Shown piece after piece: positions 27,503-35,797 of a stretch of 64,000 bases of DNA; position 1 is the first letter of the stretch; each line of letters starts with the position of its first letter. The translations under genes and the position numbers were made by a program. Location: assembly GCF_900129985.1 (NCBI RefSeq), contig NZ_FQXN01000003.1:1-64000 (forward strand), given 5' to 3'. The DNA is from Thermosipho atlanticus DSM 15807 (lineage in GTDB: Bacteria > Thermotogota > Thermotogae > Thermotogales > Fervidobacteriaceae). Below the pieces are notes generated by a model. That model had not been told where the DNA came from. It ran no database searches and was given only the letters and a program-made list of their open reading frames with translations.

Positions 27503-28069
27503 ATGTTTTTCTACAAGGAAAGGGTAAAGCATAATTTAAGTTTAGATACTCCTGCACTATTGATTGTTGATGTACAGAACTATTTTTTTTCTCCTGATAG
27601 TAAAGCATATTTAAATGGTATTGAGAATATATTTCCGAATTTAATTAAATTAAAAGATGAATTTTTAAAAAGGAATTTTCCAGTAATTTGTACTATTCAT
27701 TTTGGTGGTTCGAATACGATGAAAAATTGGTGGAATAATGTTATTTCTGAAAGATGGACTAAACCTTATTTTAATGATAGAAGATGCCTATTTATAACAA
27801 AAGACACCTACGACGCTTTTTTTAAAACAAAATTAGAGGAATACTTAAAAAATAACAAAGTAACTGATCTTTTAATCACCGGAGTAATGACACATCTTTG
27901 TTGTGAGACAACTGCAAGAAGTGCATTTGTGAGGGGATTTAATGTGATTATGATAGAAGATGCTTTGTGGGATAAAGATGAATTTTATCATTTTAACTCT
28001 TTAAAGTCTCTTGCGCATGGATTTGCTATAATTTCAAAAACGGAGGAAGTACTATGCGCGTTGGAGTAG
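27503..28069 (+). CDS. isochorismatase-family hydrolase
   Basis: This 188-aa cysteine hydrolase has the isochorismatase/nicotinamidase fold. The catalytic triad is visible: Asp in LIVDVQNYF (about residue 25), Lys in FITKDTYDAF (about 99) and Cys in GVMTHLCCETTARSAF (about 130). Substrates of the family include isochorismate, nicotinamide and N-carbamoyl compounds; the sequence does not decide. The start is ATG at 27503 behind GGAGGG; the longer frame from 27416 overlaps the previous gene. It overlaps the following flavoprotein gene by 16 bases. Confidence 0.85.
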   Translation: MFFYKERVKHNLSLDTPALLIVDVQNYFFSPDSKAYLNGIENIFPNLIKLKDEFLKRNFPVICTIHFGGSNTMKNWWNNVISERWTKPYFNDRRCLFITKDTYDAFFKTKLEEYLKNNKVTDLLITGVMTHLCCETTARSAFVRGFNVIMIEDALWDKDEFYHFNSLKSLAHGFAIISKTEEVLCALE

Positions 28070-28839
28070 TTGGAGGTGGACCTGGGGGGATAGCTACAGC
28101 AGTTTTTTTAAAAAGATATGGAATTGATGTAATAATTTTTGAAAAAAAGGAACTTGGCGGTTTATTGAATAATGCTTGGAGGGTGGAAAACATTCCTCTA
28201 ATTAAACCATCTTCTGGAAGTGAGATTGTAAGTTTAATGAAAAGATATGTAAAATTATATGAAATTGATGTGATTTACGATGAAGTTATTGAAATTAGAA
28301 GTAATTTTGTAAAAACAAAAGATAAAATTTACCATTTTGAATATATTGTAGTTGCTATAGGAACTGAACCAAAAAGAATAGAAGCATTTGAGACAGAAAG
28401 GACTTATTATGAACTTCGTGATTTACCACAAAATGTAAAAAAATTAGCAATTTATGGCGCAGGTGATGTGGCATTTGATGAAGCAATAAGTTCAAAATTA
28501 AAAGGAATAGATGTTCATATATTTAATAGAAGTAATAAGATAAGGGCTTTGAAGAGGTTGATTAATATTGCGAATGCTCTGAAAATACCATATCATCCAA
28601 GTGAGCCAATTTTAAGTGTTGATTATACAAATGCCAATATTGTTATTAAAACTTCAAAAGGGGAATATAAATTCGATGCTTTGTTAATTGCAATAGGGAG
28701 AAAAATAAATTTGGAAATATTGAAAACGGAAAAAGTATTTTTAGTTGGAGATGTTGCGCATCCGCATTACAGACAAGCTTCGATTGCAGTAGGTGATGGC
28801 ATAAGGGCAGCTATGGAGATAATTCAGGGGAGGTATTAA
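28054..28839 (+). CDS. small thioredoxin-reductase-like flavoprotein without CxxC
   Basis: This 261-aa FAD/NAD(P)-dependent oxidoreductase starts with the dinucleotide fold VGVVGGGPGGIATAVFL (about residues 3-19), has FEKKELGGLL, the ATG-like strand VVAIGTEP (about 101-108), a second Rossmann motif AIYGAGDVAFDEA (about 131-143), and ends with FLVGDVAH...QASIAVGDGIRAA (about 228-252). The redox-active CxxC of thioredoxin reductases is absent, so it probably passes electrons to a protein or small substrate directly. It could be the reductant for the neighbouring radical SAM enzymes (inference). ATG start behind GGAGG. Confidence 0.82.
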   Translation: MRVGVVGGGPGGIATAVFLKRYGIDVIIFEKKELGGLLNNAWRVENIPLIKPSSGSEIVSLMKRYVKLYEIDVIYDEVIEIRSNFVKTKDKIYHFEYIVVAIGTEPKRIEAFETERTYYELRDLPQNVKKLAIYGAGDVAFDEAISSKLKGIDVHIFNRSNKIRALKRLINIANALKIPYHPSEPILSVDYTNANIVIKTSKGEYKFDALLIAIGRKINLEILKTEKVFLVGDVAHPHYRQASIAVGDGIRAAMEIIQGRY

Positions 28840-28840
28840 A

Positions 28841-29779
28841 GTGGAAATTTTAAAAAAATATGGGAAAGATGAGATAGCGTATGTATATTTGGGTAAAACT
28901 TCGAAAGGAAATATAGTAGAATTTGTTGAATCTGTGCAACCGCCAATTCCAAGGGAAAAAAAGTGGGTTTTAATAGTTTCAACTTTAAATGGCTGTCCAA
29001 TTGGTTGTTTGATGTGTGATGCTGGAGGTTATTATAAAGGAAAATTATCTAAAGATGAAATTATCGAGCAAATTTTATTTTTAGTTGAAAATAGATTTTC
29101 AAGAAGAGTTCCAGTGAAAAAGTTTAAAATTCAATTTGCTAGAATGGGAGAGCCAGCTTTAAATGAAAATGTTTTGGATGTATTAAATGATCTCCCAAAA
29201 ATACTAGATGCTCCTGGTTTGATGCCTTCAATATCGACAGTTGCTCCAAAAGGTGCTGATAGCTTTTTTGAAAAATTGTTAGGAATAAAGGAAAAATATT
29301 ACAGAGGAAGATTTCAACTGCAGTTTTCAATTCATTCAACTGATGAAAATCAAAGAGATAAAATTATTCCAATAAAAAAGTGGAATTTCGAAAAAATATC
29401 TGAATATGGAGAAAAATTTGTGAAAAATGGTGATAGGAAAATTACCTTAAATTTCGCATTAGCCACGGAAAATGTTGTTGATGCAAGTGTTATAAAAGAT
29501 AAATTTTCACCAGATAAATTTTTAATAAAAATAACTCCTGTTAATCCAACCTACTCGGCGATTAGGAATGGATTAACTTCGGATATTGATATTAGGCAAA
29601 ATATGCCTAAGAAACACAAACGATTTGTTGAAAAACTTAAAAACTATGGTTTTACAGTCATCATTAGCATAGGAGAACTCCAAGAAAATCAAATTGGGAG
29701 CAATTGTGGACAGTATATAAAGAAACATTTGATGGAAACTCAAAAAATAGATTTTGCATATACTTATGTCGATGATTAG
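28841..29779 (+). CDS. RlmN/Cfr-like radical SAM protein
   Basis: This 312-aa protein carries CPIGCLMC (CxxxCxxC, about residues 52-59) and follows the RlmN/Cfr plan: FARMGEPALNENV (about 101-113), QLQFSIHSTDENQRDKIIPI, ITPVNPT near 229, and a C-terminal Cys in IGSNCGQYI (about 292), matching the methyl-carrying cysteine of RlmN. The N-terminal helical domain of RlmN is missing and the protein is 30-40 residues shorter, so the target may not be 23S rRNA A2503. GTG start at 28841 behind GGGGAGG. It belongs to the same cluster. Confidence 0.8.
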   Translation: MEILKKYGKDEIAYVYLGKTSKGNIVEFVESVQPPIPREKKWVLIVSTLNGCPIGCLMCDAGGYYKGKLSKDEIIEQILFLVENRFSRRVPVKKFKIQFARMGEPALNENVLDVLNDLPKILDAPGLMPSISTVAPKGADSFFEKLLGIKEKYYRGRFQLQFSIHSTDENQRDKIIPIKKWNFEKISEYGEKFVKNGDRKITLNFALATENVVDASVIKDKFSPDKFLIKITPVNPTYSAIRNGLTSDIDIRQNMPKKHKRFVEKLKNYGFTVIISIGELQENQIGSNCGQYIKKHLMETQKIDFAYTYVDD

Positions 29780-29790
29780 GAGGTGAAAAA

Positions 29791-30822
29791 GTGGATTATA
29801 TTGATTTGAGAAGTGATACAGTGACAAAGCCTACAGAGGAAATGAGAAAAGCAATGTATAATGCCGACGTTGGCGATGATGTATATGGAGATGATCCAAC
29901 CGTAAATAGATTAGAGAGAATGATTGCAGATATATTGGAAAAAGAAGATGCTATATTTGTTCCGAGTGGAACTTTTGCAAATCAATTGGCGTTATTTACT
30001 CATTGTGAGAGGGGAAATGAAGTGATTTTAGGAGATGATACTCATATTGTTCAACATGAAGCAGGTGCAGCGTCCGTAATTGCAGGGGTTCAACTGAGAA
30101 CTATTGAGACTGATAAAGGAGTTTTACCTCCTGAAAAAGTATTGGAAAGGATTAGAAAAGTAGAGGATATACATTTTCCAAAAACAGGATTAATTTGTCT
30201 TGAAAATGCACATTCAAATGGCAGAGCAATTCCTTTGGAAAACTTTGAAAAAATTAGAAAAATTGCTGATGATTATAACATACCTATACATCTTGACGGA
30301 GCAAGAATTTTTAATGCATCAATTGCTTTGGGTGTTGAACCAAAAGAGATAGCAAAATATGCTGATTCAGTAAGTGTATGTTTGTCCAAAGGTCTTTGTG
30401 CTCCAATTGGTTCGTTGTTAGTAGGTTCCAAAGAATTTATTCAAGATGCCAGGAAAAAAAGAAAGATTATGGGAGGAGGATTGAGACAAGCTGGAATTAT
30501 TGCGGCGGCTGGAATCGTAGCTCTGGAGAAAATGAGATCTAGATTAGTTGAGGATCATGAAAATGCAAAATATTTGGCAAAAAGGCTTGAGGAGTTTGGA
30601 TATATTAACATTGTCGAACAAGTAGATATAAATATGGTATTTTTTAGAATAAATAAGAAATTTGATGAAAATAAGTTTTTGGATTATTTATATAAGAATG
30701 GAATAAAAATAAACCCTTCTGAGGATGGAATTTTTAGATTTGTGACTCACTATTGGATAAAAAGGAAAGATATAGATAGAGTGATTGAACTTATGAAAGA
30801 ATTTTTTGAGGCTTTGGAATAA
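29791..30822 (+). CDS. ltaA: low-specificity L-threonine aldolase
   Basis: This PLP fold-I enzyme (343 aa) cleaves L-threonine or L-allo-threonine to glycine and acetaldehyde. It matches the T. maritima enzyme of known structure: IDLRSDTVTKPTEEMR.AM at residues 4-21, VGDDVYGDDPTVN, the PLP aspartate in PIHLDGARIFNA (about 168-179), and the PLP lysine in SVCLSKGLCAPIGS (about 199). The start is GTG at 29791 behind TAGGAGGTG. It ends the cluster at a strong bidirectional terminator. Confidence 0.95.
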   Translation: MDYIDLRSDTVTKPTEEMRKAMYNADVGDDVYGDDPTVNRLERMIADILEKEDAIFVPSGTFANQLALFTHCERGNEVILGDDTHIVQHEAGAASVIAGVQLRTIETDKGVLPPEKVLERIRKVEDIHFPKTGLICLENAHSNGRAIPLENFEKIRKIADDYNIPIHLDGARIFNASIALGVEPKEIAKYADSVSVCLSKGLCAPIGSLLVGSKEFIQDARKKRKIMGGGLRQAGIIAAAGIVALEKMRSRLVEDHENAKYLAKRLEEFGYINIVEQVDINMVFFRINKKFDENKFLDYLYKNGIKINPSEDGIFRFVTHYWIKRKDIDRVIELMKEFFEALE

Positions 30823-30831
30823 CATTGATAT

Positions 30832-30867
30832 AAAAAAGCTCCAGCATGTGTGGACTGGAGCTTTTTT
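30832..30867. terminator. bidirectional terminator
   Basis: AAAAAAGCTCCAG (30832-30844) and CTGGAGCTTTTTT (30855-30867) form a 13-bp stem between ltaA and corA, which converge. Confidence 0.9.
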
Positions 30868-30868
30868 A

Positions 30869-31795
30869 TTACATCCAATTTTTTCTTTTAAACCATGCAA
30901 GGGTAAGCATTATAGTACTTATAGACCAAATTATAACATATAAATAAGTGAAAGGATTATTTTGTAAGGGGAGGGCAACATTCATGCCATAAAAACTTGT
31001 AATAATAGTTGGAATTTGCATCAAAATAGTAACCACAGTTAGTATTTTCATAACTATATTTAAATTGTTTGAAATTACTGATGCATACGAATCCATCATA
31101 CCAGCTAAAATGTCGCTATATATATTTGAAACTTCTATTGCTTGCCTATTTTCAATGATAGCATCTTCAAGAACGTCTTGATCTTCTTCATATATTTTTA
31201 AAATATTACCTCTAAGAAGTTTTTCCATCATTATTTCGTTTGATCTTAATGAAGTAGTGAAATAAACAAGACTTTTTTCAAGATACATCATTTCTTCAAG
31301 TTCTTTGTTTTTCATTGATCTATGCAGTTCTTCCTCGATTATACTGATAGTTTTATTAACTTCTTTTAAATAACCCAAAAAAACCTTTGCATTTAATAAG
31401 AAAAGTTGGAAGATCATCCTGCTTCTTTTATTTATTTCAAATTTACTTTTTTCTATCATATGTTCAATAAAGTCAATAGGTTCCCGGGTCGAAAGAATTG
31501 TATAATTTTTTCCAATGATGATACCCATTGAGACAGTTCTATATGGAATTTTTGAATCACCATTGAATTTTTTGGGGATTTTAAGGATTACTAAAATTGT
31601 ATCTTCATCGATTTCGATACGTGCGCGTTCATCATCATCTAGGGAGTCATATATAAAATCTGGATCAAACTGCAAAAGGCTAGAAAGCATGTGAATCTCA
31701 TCTGCGGAAGGATCAATAACTCTAATTAGTGAATTTGGAACAAATTTTTCAACTTCCACTATCTTGTTATCTTGTGTGGTGTAAAATTTTACCAT
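30869..31795 (-). CDS. corA: CorA-family magnesium transporter
   Basis: CorA (308 aa) is a homopentameric Mg2+ (or Co2+/Ni2+) channel of the inner membrane. It has the long acidic cytosolic domain, with a coiled helix around residues 150-240, and two C-terminal transmembrane helices. The first helix ends in the selectivity motif YGMNV (about residues 270-274). A basic tail KRKNW closes the protein. The start is ATG at 31795 behind AGGAGGTA. A short proline-ended ORF with its own strong ribosome-binding site sits 23 bases upstream and may control expression. Confidence 0.93.
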   Translation of the reverse strand: MVKFYTTQDNKIVEVEKFVPNSLIRVIDPSADEIHMLSSLLQFDPDFIYDSLDDDERARIEIDEDTILVILKIPKKFNGDSKIPYRTVSMGIIIGKNYTILSTREPIDFIEHMIEKSKFEINKRSRMIFQLFLLNAKVFLGYLKEVNKTISIIEEELHRSMKNKELEEMMYLEKSLVYFTTSLRSNEIMMEKLLRGNILKIYEEDQDVLEDAIIENRQAIEVSNIYSDILAGMMDSYASVISNNLNIVMKILTVVTILMQIPTIITSFYGMNVALPLQNNPFTYLYVIIWSISTIMLTLAWFKRKNWM

Positions 31796-31818
31796 AATTT
31801 TACCTCCTTTTTTTAAAT

Positions 31819-31878
31819 TTACGGTGGTCGTGGTAAAGGTTCATCTGAATAACTACTAGTATAACTTTCACTACTCAT
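31819..31878 (-). CDS. 19-codon leader peptide upstream of corA
   Basis: ATG at 31878 is preceded by AGGAGGTG (31887-31894) with an ideal eight-base spacing, so this ORF is very likely translated. The 19-residue product begins MSSESYTSSY and ends SDEPLPRPP, directly followed by TAA. Two acidic residues then four prolines in the last six positions, with Pro-Pro before the stop, resemble the enterobacterial Mg2+-responsive leader peptide MgtL (EPDPTPLP). Slow translation here would place a ribosome just before corA. A six-base pairing between TTTACC within the ORF and GGTAAA at the corA ribosome site is possible. That it senses Mg2+ is inference. Confidence 0.6.
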   Translation of the reverse strand: MSSESYTSSYSDEPLPRPP

Positions 31879-31909
31879 CCTTTTTTCACCTCCTAGATTA
31901 GTTTTTTTA

Positions 31910-31918
31910 ATTATACCA
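31910..31918 (-). promoter_or_regulatory. corA promoter (extended -10)
   Basis: On the minus strand the sequence is TGGTATAAT, an extended -10 element. The predicted transcript start near 31903 leaves about 9 bases before the leader-peptide ribosome site. The -35 region (TTATAT) is poor. Confidence 0.5.
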
Positions 31919-31930
31919 TTTATAACTTTT

Positions 31931-32578
31931 TTATATAATACATTCTTTAAAACTTAATTTACCGTTTTCAAAAATTAAAAGTTCACCTTTTTTGACTTTT
32001 TTGAAATGAGTTCCTAAAGCCTCTGACGAAACTATGTTGTCAGAGTACCACATAGTGTAATATTCAGGTTCACTTTTAAAATAACAAAAAGCATACAGTT
32101 TATGTTTTTTTATTAACAAAAAATTAATGCCACTAAAATCATTGGTGTTAATAAAATCTTTCAGTTTTTTAGCTAGTTTTTCGATGCTATTAAAATCTCT
32201 AATTTTTAAAAAGTAATCATAACTATCACTTTTAAATATGTTATTTCTGGGAGTAGTATATATTGTTCCATTGTGACAAAACGCGTTTCCATATTCATCA
32301 AAAAATGGATGAATTTGCAAATACCCAATTGGAAAATTCGGTGAAGCCTTTCTTGCATGCATAATTCCGAGTTTAAATTTTGGGAAGTCTACATTTAATT
32401 CGTAGATTGGTTCTTCGAATTTGTGATATAAGATTTCTTTATTTTTGTTTTCTGCATATATCCCAAAACCATGTTTATGTGGACTTTTAATTCCATTTTT
32501 GGCCATGTCTTGAAGCATTTTAAATAACTCATTTATCGACGTATCGTCCTCAAAAGAAAAACCAATCATTCTACACAT
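31931..32578 (-). CDS. class II glutamine amidotransferase-like protein
   Basis: This 215-aa protein resembles YafJ-type class II glutamine amidotransferases. The N-terminus MCRMIGFSFED would expose Cys2 as nucleophile after Met removal. The family sequence HGFGIYAEN, the MHARKASP run (about residues 84-91) and HPFFDEYGNAFCHNGTI (about 99-115) form the glutaminase site. No acceptor domain is fused, so the ammonia acceptor is unknown. ATG start at 32578. The next gene upstream ends nine bases away. Confidence 0.85.
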   Translation of the reverse strand: MCRMIGFSFEDDTSINELFKMLQDMAKNGIKSPHKHGFGIYAENKNKEILYHKFEEPIYELNVDFPKFKLGIMHARKASPNFPIGYLQIHPFFDEYGNAFCHNGTIYTTPRNNIFKSDSYDYFLKIRDFNSIEKLAKKLKDFINTNDFSGINFLLIKKHKLYAFCYFKSEPEYYTMWYSDNIVSSEALGTHFKKVKKGELLIFENGKLSFKECII

Positions 32579-32587
32579 TTTATTCCC

Positions 32588-33064
32588 TCATAAGTTTAAA
32601 ATTTGATATTTTTTACTAACAGGTTCTAAAATTACTACTGTTGCTTTTCCCGTAAGCCAGCCAGAAGCTTCACCTGGATTTATTATTAAAGTATTCTTAT
32701 ATTTTTCAATAACGAGTTCATGAGTATGACCAAAAAATATAAAATCATACATTTCACTATTTTTTGCTGATTCTAATGTAAAAGGTTCATGCATTATTAG
32801 AATTTTGAATTTTCCTAATTTTATTTCATATGGACCAGGTTTAATATTTTCGTTGGATTTTTTAGATAATAAAATTTTTTCACCATCATTATTTCCAAAT
32901 ACTCCATAAAAGTCTATATTATCCTTTAAAAAGTAGGGTAAAATAAATGGTGCTACAAAGTCACCACAGTGAAAAATTTTTTCAATTTTAAATTGTTTGA
33001 TTATTTTTTCGATTTCTTTTGCTTTGATTAAATTATCATGGGAATCACTTAAAATTAGCCACAT
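32588..33064 (-). CDS. YfcE/MJ0936-type metallophosphoesterase
   Basis: This 158-aa enzyme is a small calcineurin-like phosphodiesterase. Metal ligands are visible in order: SDSHDN (residues 6-11), HCGDF (about 33-37), GNND (about 57-60), MHEP (about 91-94) and GHTHE (about 112-116). Such proteins hydrolyse model phosphodiesters; the natural substrate is unclear. The start is ATG at 33064 behind AGGGGGG; a longer frame to 33139 overlaps the acylphosphatase gene and is rejected. Confidence 0.9.
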   Translation of the reverse strand: MWLILSDSHDNLIKAKEIEKIIKQFKIEKIFHCGDFVAPFILPYFLKDNIDFYGVFGNNDGEKILLSKKSNENIKPGPYEIKLGKFKILIMHEPFTLESAKNSEMYDFIFFGHTHELVIEKYKNTLIINPGEASGWLTGKATVVILEPVSKKYQILNL

Positions 33065-33083
33065 TGTTGTCCCCCCTGATATT

Positions 33084-33353
33084 TTAAAATTGGATATAAA
33101 AGCTTTCAAAATCTTGTTTTGGGATATTTTCTTCGACAATTTTTTCTACATTACTATAACCATTGCCTGAGACTATATATTCGCGAAACATTTCTAATTG
33201 ATTTGAGCTTCCACCGGCAATTATTGTAACAGAACCATCAAGTTCATTTTTCACATATCCGACAATTCCCAGTTTTTTTGCAATATTTTTTATGAAATAT
33301 CTAAATCCTACTCCTTGTACTAATCCAAATATTTTAAATTGTTTCCAAATCAT
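33084..33353 (-). CDS. acyP: acylphosphatase
   Basis: This 89-aa enzyme hydrolyses acyl phosphates. The active-site loop GLVQGVGFRYFI (residues 9-20) contains the phosphate-binding Arg, and GYVKNELDGSVTI (about 34-46) contains the catalytic Asn. The start is ATG at 33353 with GGTG upstream; the longer frame to 33428 begins with a hydrophobic run lacking a binding site. It is first in the acyP-phosphodiesterase-amidotransferase series. Confidence 0.93.
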   Translation of the reverse strand: MIWKQFKIFGLVQGVGFRYFIKNIAKKLGIVGYVKNELDGSVTIIAGGSSNQLEMFREYIVSGNGYSNVEKIVEENIPKQDFESFYIQF

Positions 33354-33442
33354 AAATATCACCAAAATATATTTTATCATAAAGTATTTGTGTAGTATAA
33401 TTATATAACACGAAAACAAAAATTGCATTAGGAGGGAGTTTC

Positions 33443-35722
33443 ATGAAAAAATTTTTATTTATATTTGTTTTATTCTTTGTTTTTATTTCAGCATTTTCAA
33501 ACATTTTTTATGGAAATTTGCATGCTCATACTTCCTATTCTGATGGAAGTTTATATCCAGAAGATGCATATGCATACGCTAAAAATTATGTAGATGTTCA
33601 GGCAATTACTGATCATGCATATTACTTTACTCAACTTGTTAATGGTAAAGAAAAACCTTACCTGACTAAATTGGCTGCTAAAAATGCAACAGTTCCAGGG
33701 AAATTTGTTGCGCTTCAAGGTTTTGAATGGACATCTGGAATGGGGCATATAAACGTATATGAAACGTTAGATTGGCTTTCAAGGAATATGGATGGTTCAG
33801 TAAAAGGTTTATATAATTGGCTAATTGAACACAAAAAACTGGGCCAGTTTAATCATCCTATTAATACATTTGGCACTTTTAATGATTTTGAATTTTTTCC
33901 AGAAGCAGATTTGTATATGAATTTGATAGAAGTTGGTAATGGGAATTGGGCATTAGGTGATGTTATAAGTCCTGAAATGTTTGGTAATTATTTTGTTGCC
34001 CTAAATAAAGGTTGGCATTTAGGGGCTACTGTAAATCAAGATAATCATAAGCCAAATTGGGGGGGAGCAAATGAAGGTAGAACAGGAATCATAGCAAATG
34101 AATTAACATACGAAGATATTATGGATGCACTGTGGAAAAGACATACTTTTGGTTCAGAAGATAATAATGTGAAGATCGAGTTTTCATATAAAAATTATAT
34201 TATGGGAGATATAGTTAATGAAGTGCCAAAAAAAGCCATGCTTCATTTTGAATATGAGGATACTGATATCCTTTCATATTTTGCATTAATTTCTCAAAGT
34301 GGAACAATTGTTGAATTTTCACCAAATGTCAGTAAATATTCAACAGATATATCTGTTGAAATTCCCGATGGTTTTGAGTGGTATTTTATTTATGCTAAAC
34401 AACAAGATGAAGATGAGATTATTACTTCACCGATATGGTTCCAAGCTGATTCTAAGGTTTTTGTTAACAATTTAAGACAAAATCCTTTAAATTTGTTCAG
34501 TGGCGATAATGTTAAAGTGTTTTTTGATGTTTATAATGTAAGTGCTGATAATATTAACGTACTTCTAAAAGTTTTAGATAATAATTCTTTGATAGAGGAA
34601 AGAAGAATTTCTTTTTCACCATATGAAAAAAAGGCATACAATGTGAAAATAAACGATTTGTCAGAAGGGCTACATGTAATAAAATTTTTAATTAACGATG
34701 TTGTTGTTCAATCTTATAAATTTAACGTTAGTAAAAAAACAAACAAGGTAGTTTTAATTGATATTCTTCATGAAAATGACTATTTAGATAGACTAAAAGC
34801 TATGGTTCCTGTGTTTGAGGAAAATGGATATACAGTTTTGTTTTCAAAAAGGATGTTAAATAAATTTGATAATGTAGATATAGTAATAATTCCCACCCCA
34901 AAAGAAGGTGGATTTAGCTTTTCAAAAGATTTACTACCTCAAGAGGTTAAAGCACTGGCAGAATTTGATGGAGAAATAGTATTAATACCTGGTAGTGATG
35001 AGGAATACTTCAAAATTTTTACACAAAAGATTAAAGGAAAGATTGTAAATATTGAAGAGATAGCAAAATATTTTAATTTGACTGTGAGTGAAAAAAAGAA
35101 AATAGAAACTGTGTTTATAGATATAGGACATTTGAATGATTATAGCAGAGATAAATTAACTAAATTGGAACGATTTTTAGTTTCAAAAGGTCTAACTGTT
35201 AGGTATATAAATAAGATAGAAGATTTGGATTGCGAGGTTTTAATTATTCAGAATGGTAAAAATTATTCTAAAGAGGAACTGGAAAATATTGTAAATTTTG
35301 TAAATAAGGGTGGGAAGTTGATACTTACAAGTAAGAGTGATTATTCTGATGGTGGTAATACCGAAGATATGAATAAAATTTTAAAACTTTTAGGTTTAAA
35401 TGTTAGGTTTAATGATGATCAAGTTGTTGATAAAGTTAACAATTATGGCGCATACTATAAAGTGTTGGTAAATGGTTTAAGATTTTATAGTCCATGTTCC
35501 ATTCTTGTTAATGATGAAAAGGTCGAAATTTTATTAAAGTCTGATACAGCGACAAATGAGGACAGAGATGGAAACAATGATGCGATTCCTGTAAAAACGG
35601 TTGTCTTAGCAGCCAAAGCAAGAGTTGGTAAAGGTGAAGTTATAGTACTTGGAAAGTCAATATTCTCAGATTATGATTTTGATTTTAACAAAAAATTTAT
35701 TGAAACAATTATTTTAAATTAA
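33443..35722 (+). CDS. exported PHP-domain protein with tandem C-terminal modules
   Basis: This 759-aa protein has a signal peptide (MKKFLFIFVLFFVFISAFS) and then a PHP-type metal-dependent phosphoesterase domain: GNLHAHTSYSDG (about residues 24-35), AITDHA (about 54-59), QGFEW (about 92), FNHP (about 137) and NQDNH (about 195-199) supply the metal ligands. A beta-rich linker follows. Two similar modules begin near 435 and 555, each opening with a strand, an N-D-Y motif and a helix (LIDILHENDYL..., FIDIGHLNDYS...), like glutamine-amidotransferase-fold modules. The substrate is unknown; hydrolysis of an extracellular phosphoester is plausible. ATG start behind AGGAGGG; TATAAT lies at 33396-33401. 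Confidence 0.72.
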   Translation: MKKFLFIFVLFFVFISAFSNIFYGNLHAHTSYSDGSLYPEDAYAYAKNYVDVQAITDHAYYFTQLVNGKEKPYLTKLAAKNATVPGKFVALQGFEWTSGMGHINVYETLDWLSRNMDGSVKGLYNWLIEHKKLGQFNHPINTFGTFNDFEFFPEADLYMNLIEVGNGNWALGDVISPEMFGNYFVALNKGWHLGATVNQDNHKPNWGGANEGRTGIIANELTYEDIMDALWKRHTFGSEDNNVKIEFSYKNYIMGDIVNEVPKKAMLHFEYEDTDILSYFALISQSGTIVEFSPNVSKYSTDISVEIPDGFEWYFIYAKQQDEDEIITSPIWFQADSKVFVNNLRQNPLNLFSGDNVKVFFDVYNVSADNINVLLKVLDNNSLIEERRISFSPYEKKAYNVKINDLSEGLHVIKFLINDVVVQSYKFNVSKKTNKVVLIDILHENDYLDRLKAMVPVFEENGYTVLFSKRMLNKFDNVDIVIIPTPKEGGFSFSKDLLPQEVKALAEFDGEIVLIPGSDEEYFKIFTQKIKGKIVNIEEIAKYFNLTVSEKKKIETVFIDIGHLNDYSRDKLTKLERFLVSKGLTVRYINKIEDLDCEVLIIQNGKNYSKEELENIVNFVNKGGKLILTSKSDYSDGGNTEDMNKILKLLGLNVRFNDDQVVDKVNNYGAYYKVLVNGLRFYSPCSILVNDEKVEILLKSDTATNEDRDGNNDAIPVKTVVLAAKARVGKGEVIVLGKSIFSDYDFDFNKKFIETIILN

Positions 35723-35728
35723 TTAAAA

Positions 35729-35757
35729 TTGATTATTTAGCTCTTATAAGGTATAAT
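35729..35757 (+). promoter_or_regulatory. clpC operon promoter
   Basis: TTGATT (35729-35734) and TATAAT (35752-35757) are 17 bases apart, 40 bases before the clpC ATG. I see neither CIRCE nor a CtsR-type heptad repeat. Confidence 0.7.
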
Positions 35758-35797
35758 ATTTATAGACTGAGTAGCGGACGAGAAAGGTGGTGTAATT

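Noticed and set aside
35758-35797. CtsR or CIRCE operator before clpC
   Set aside because: No direct heptad repeat or CIRCE arms are present between the promoter and the ATG.
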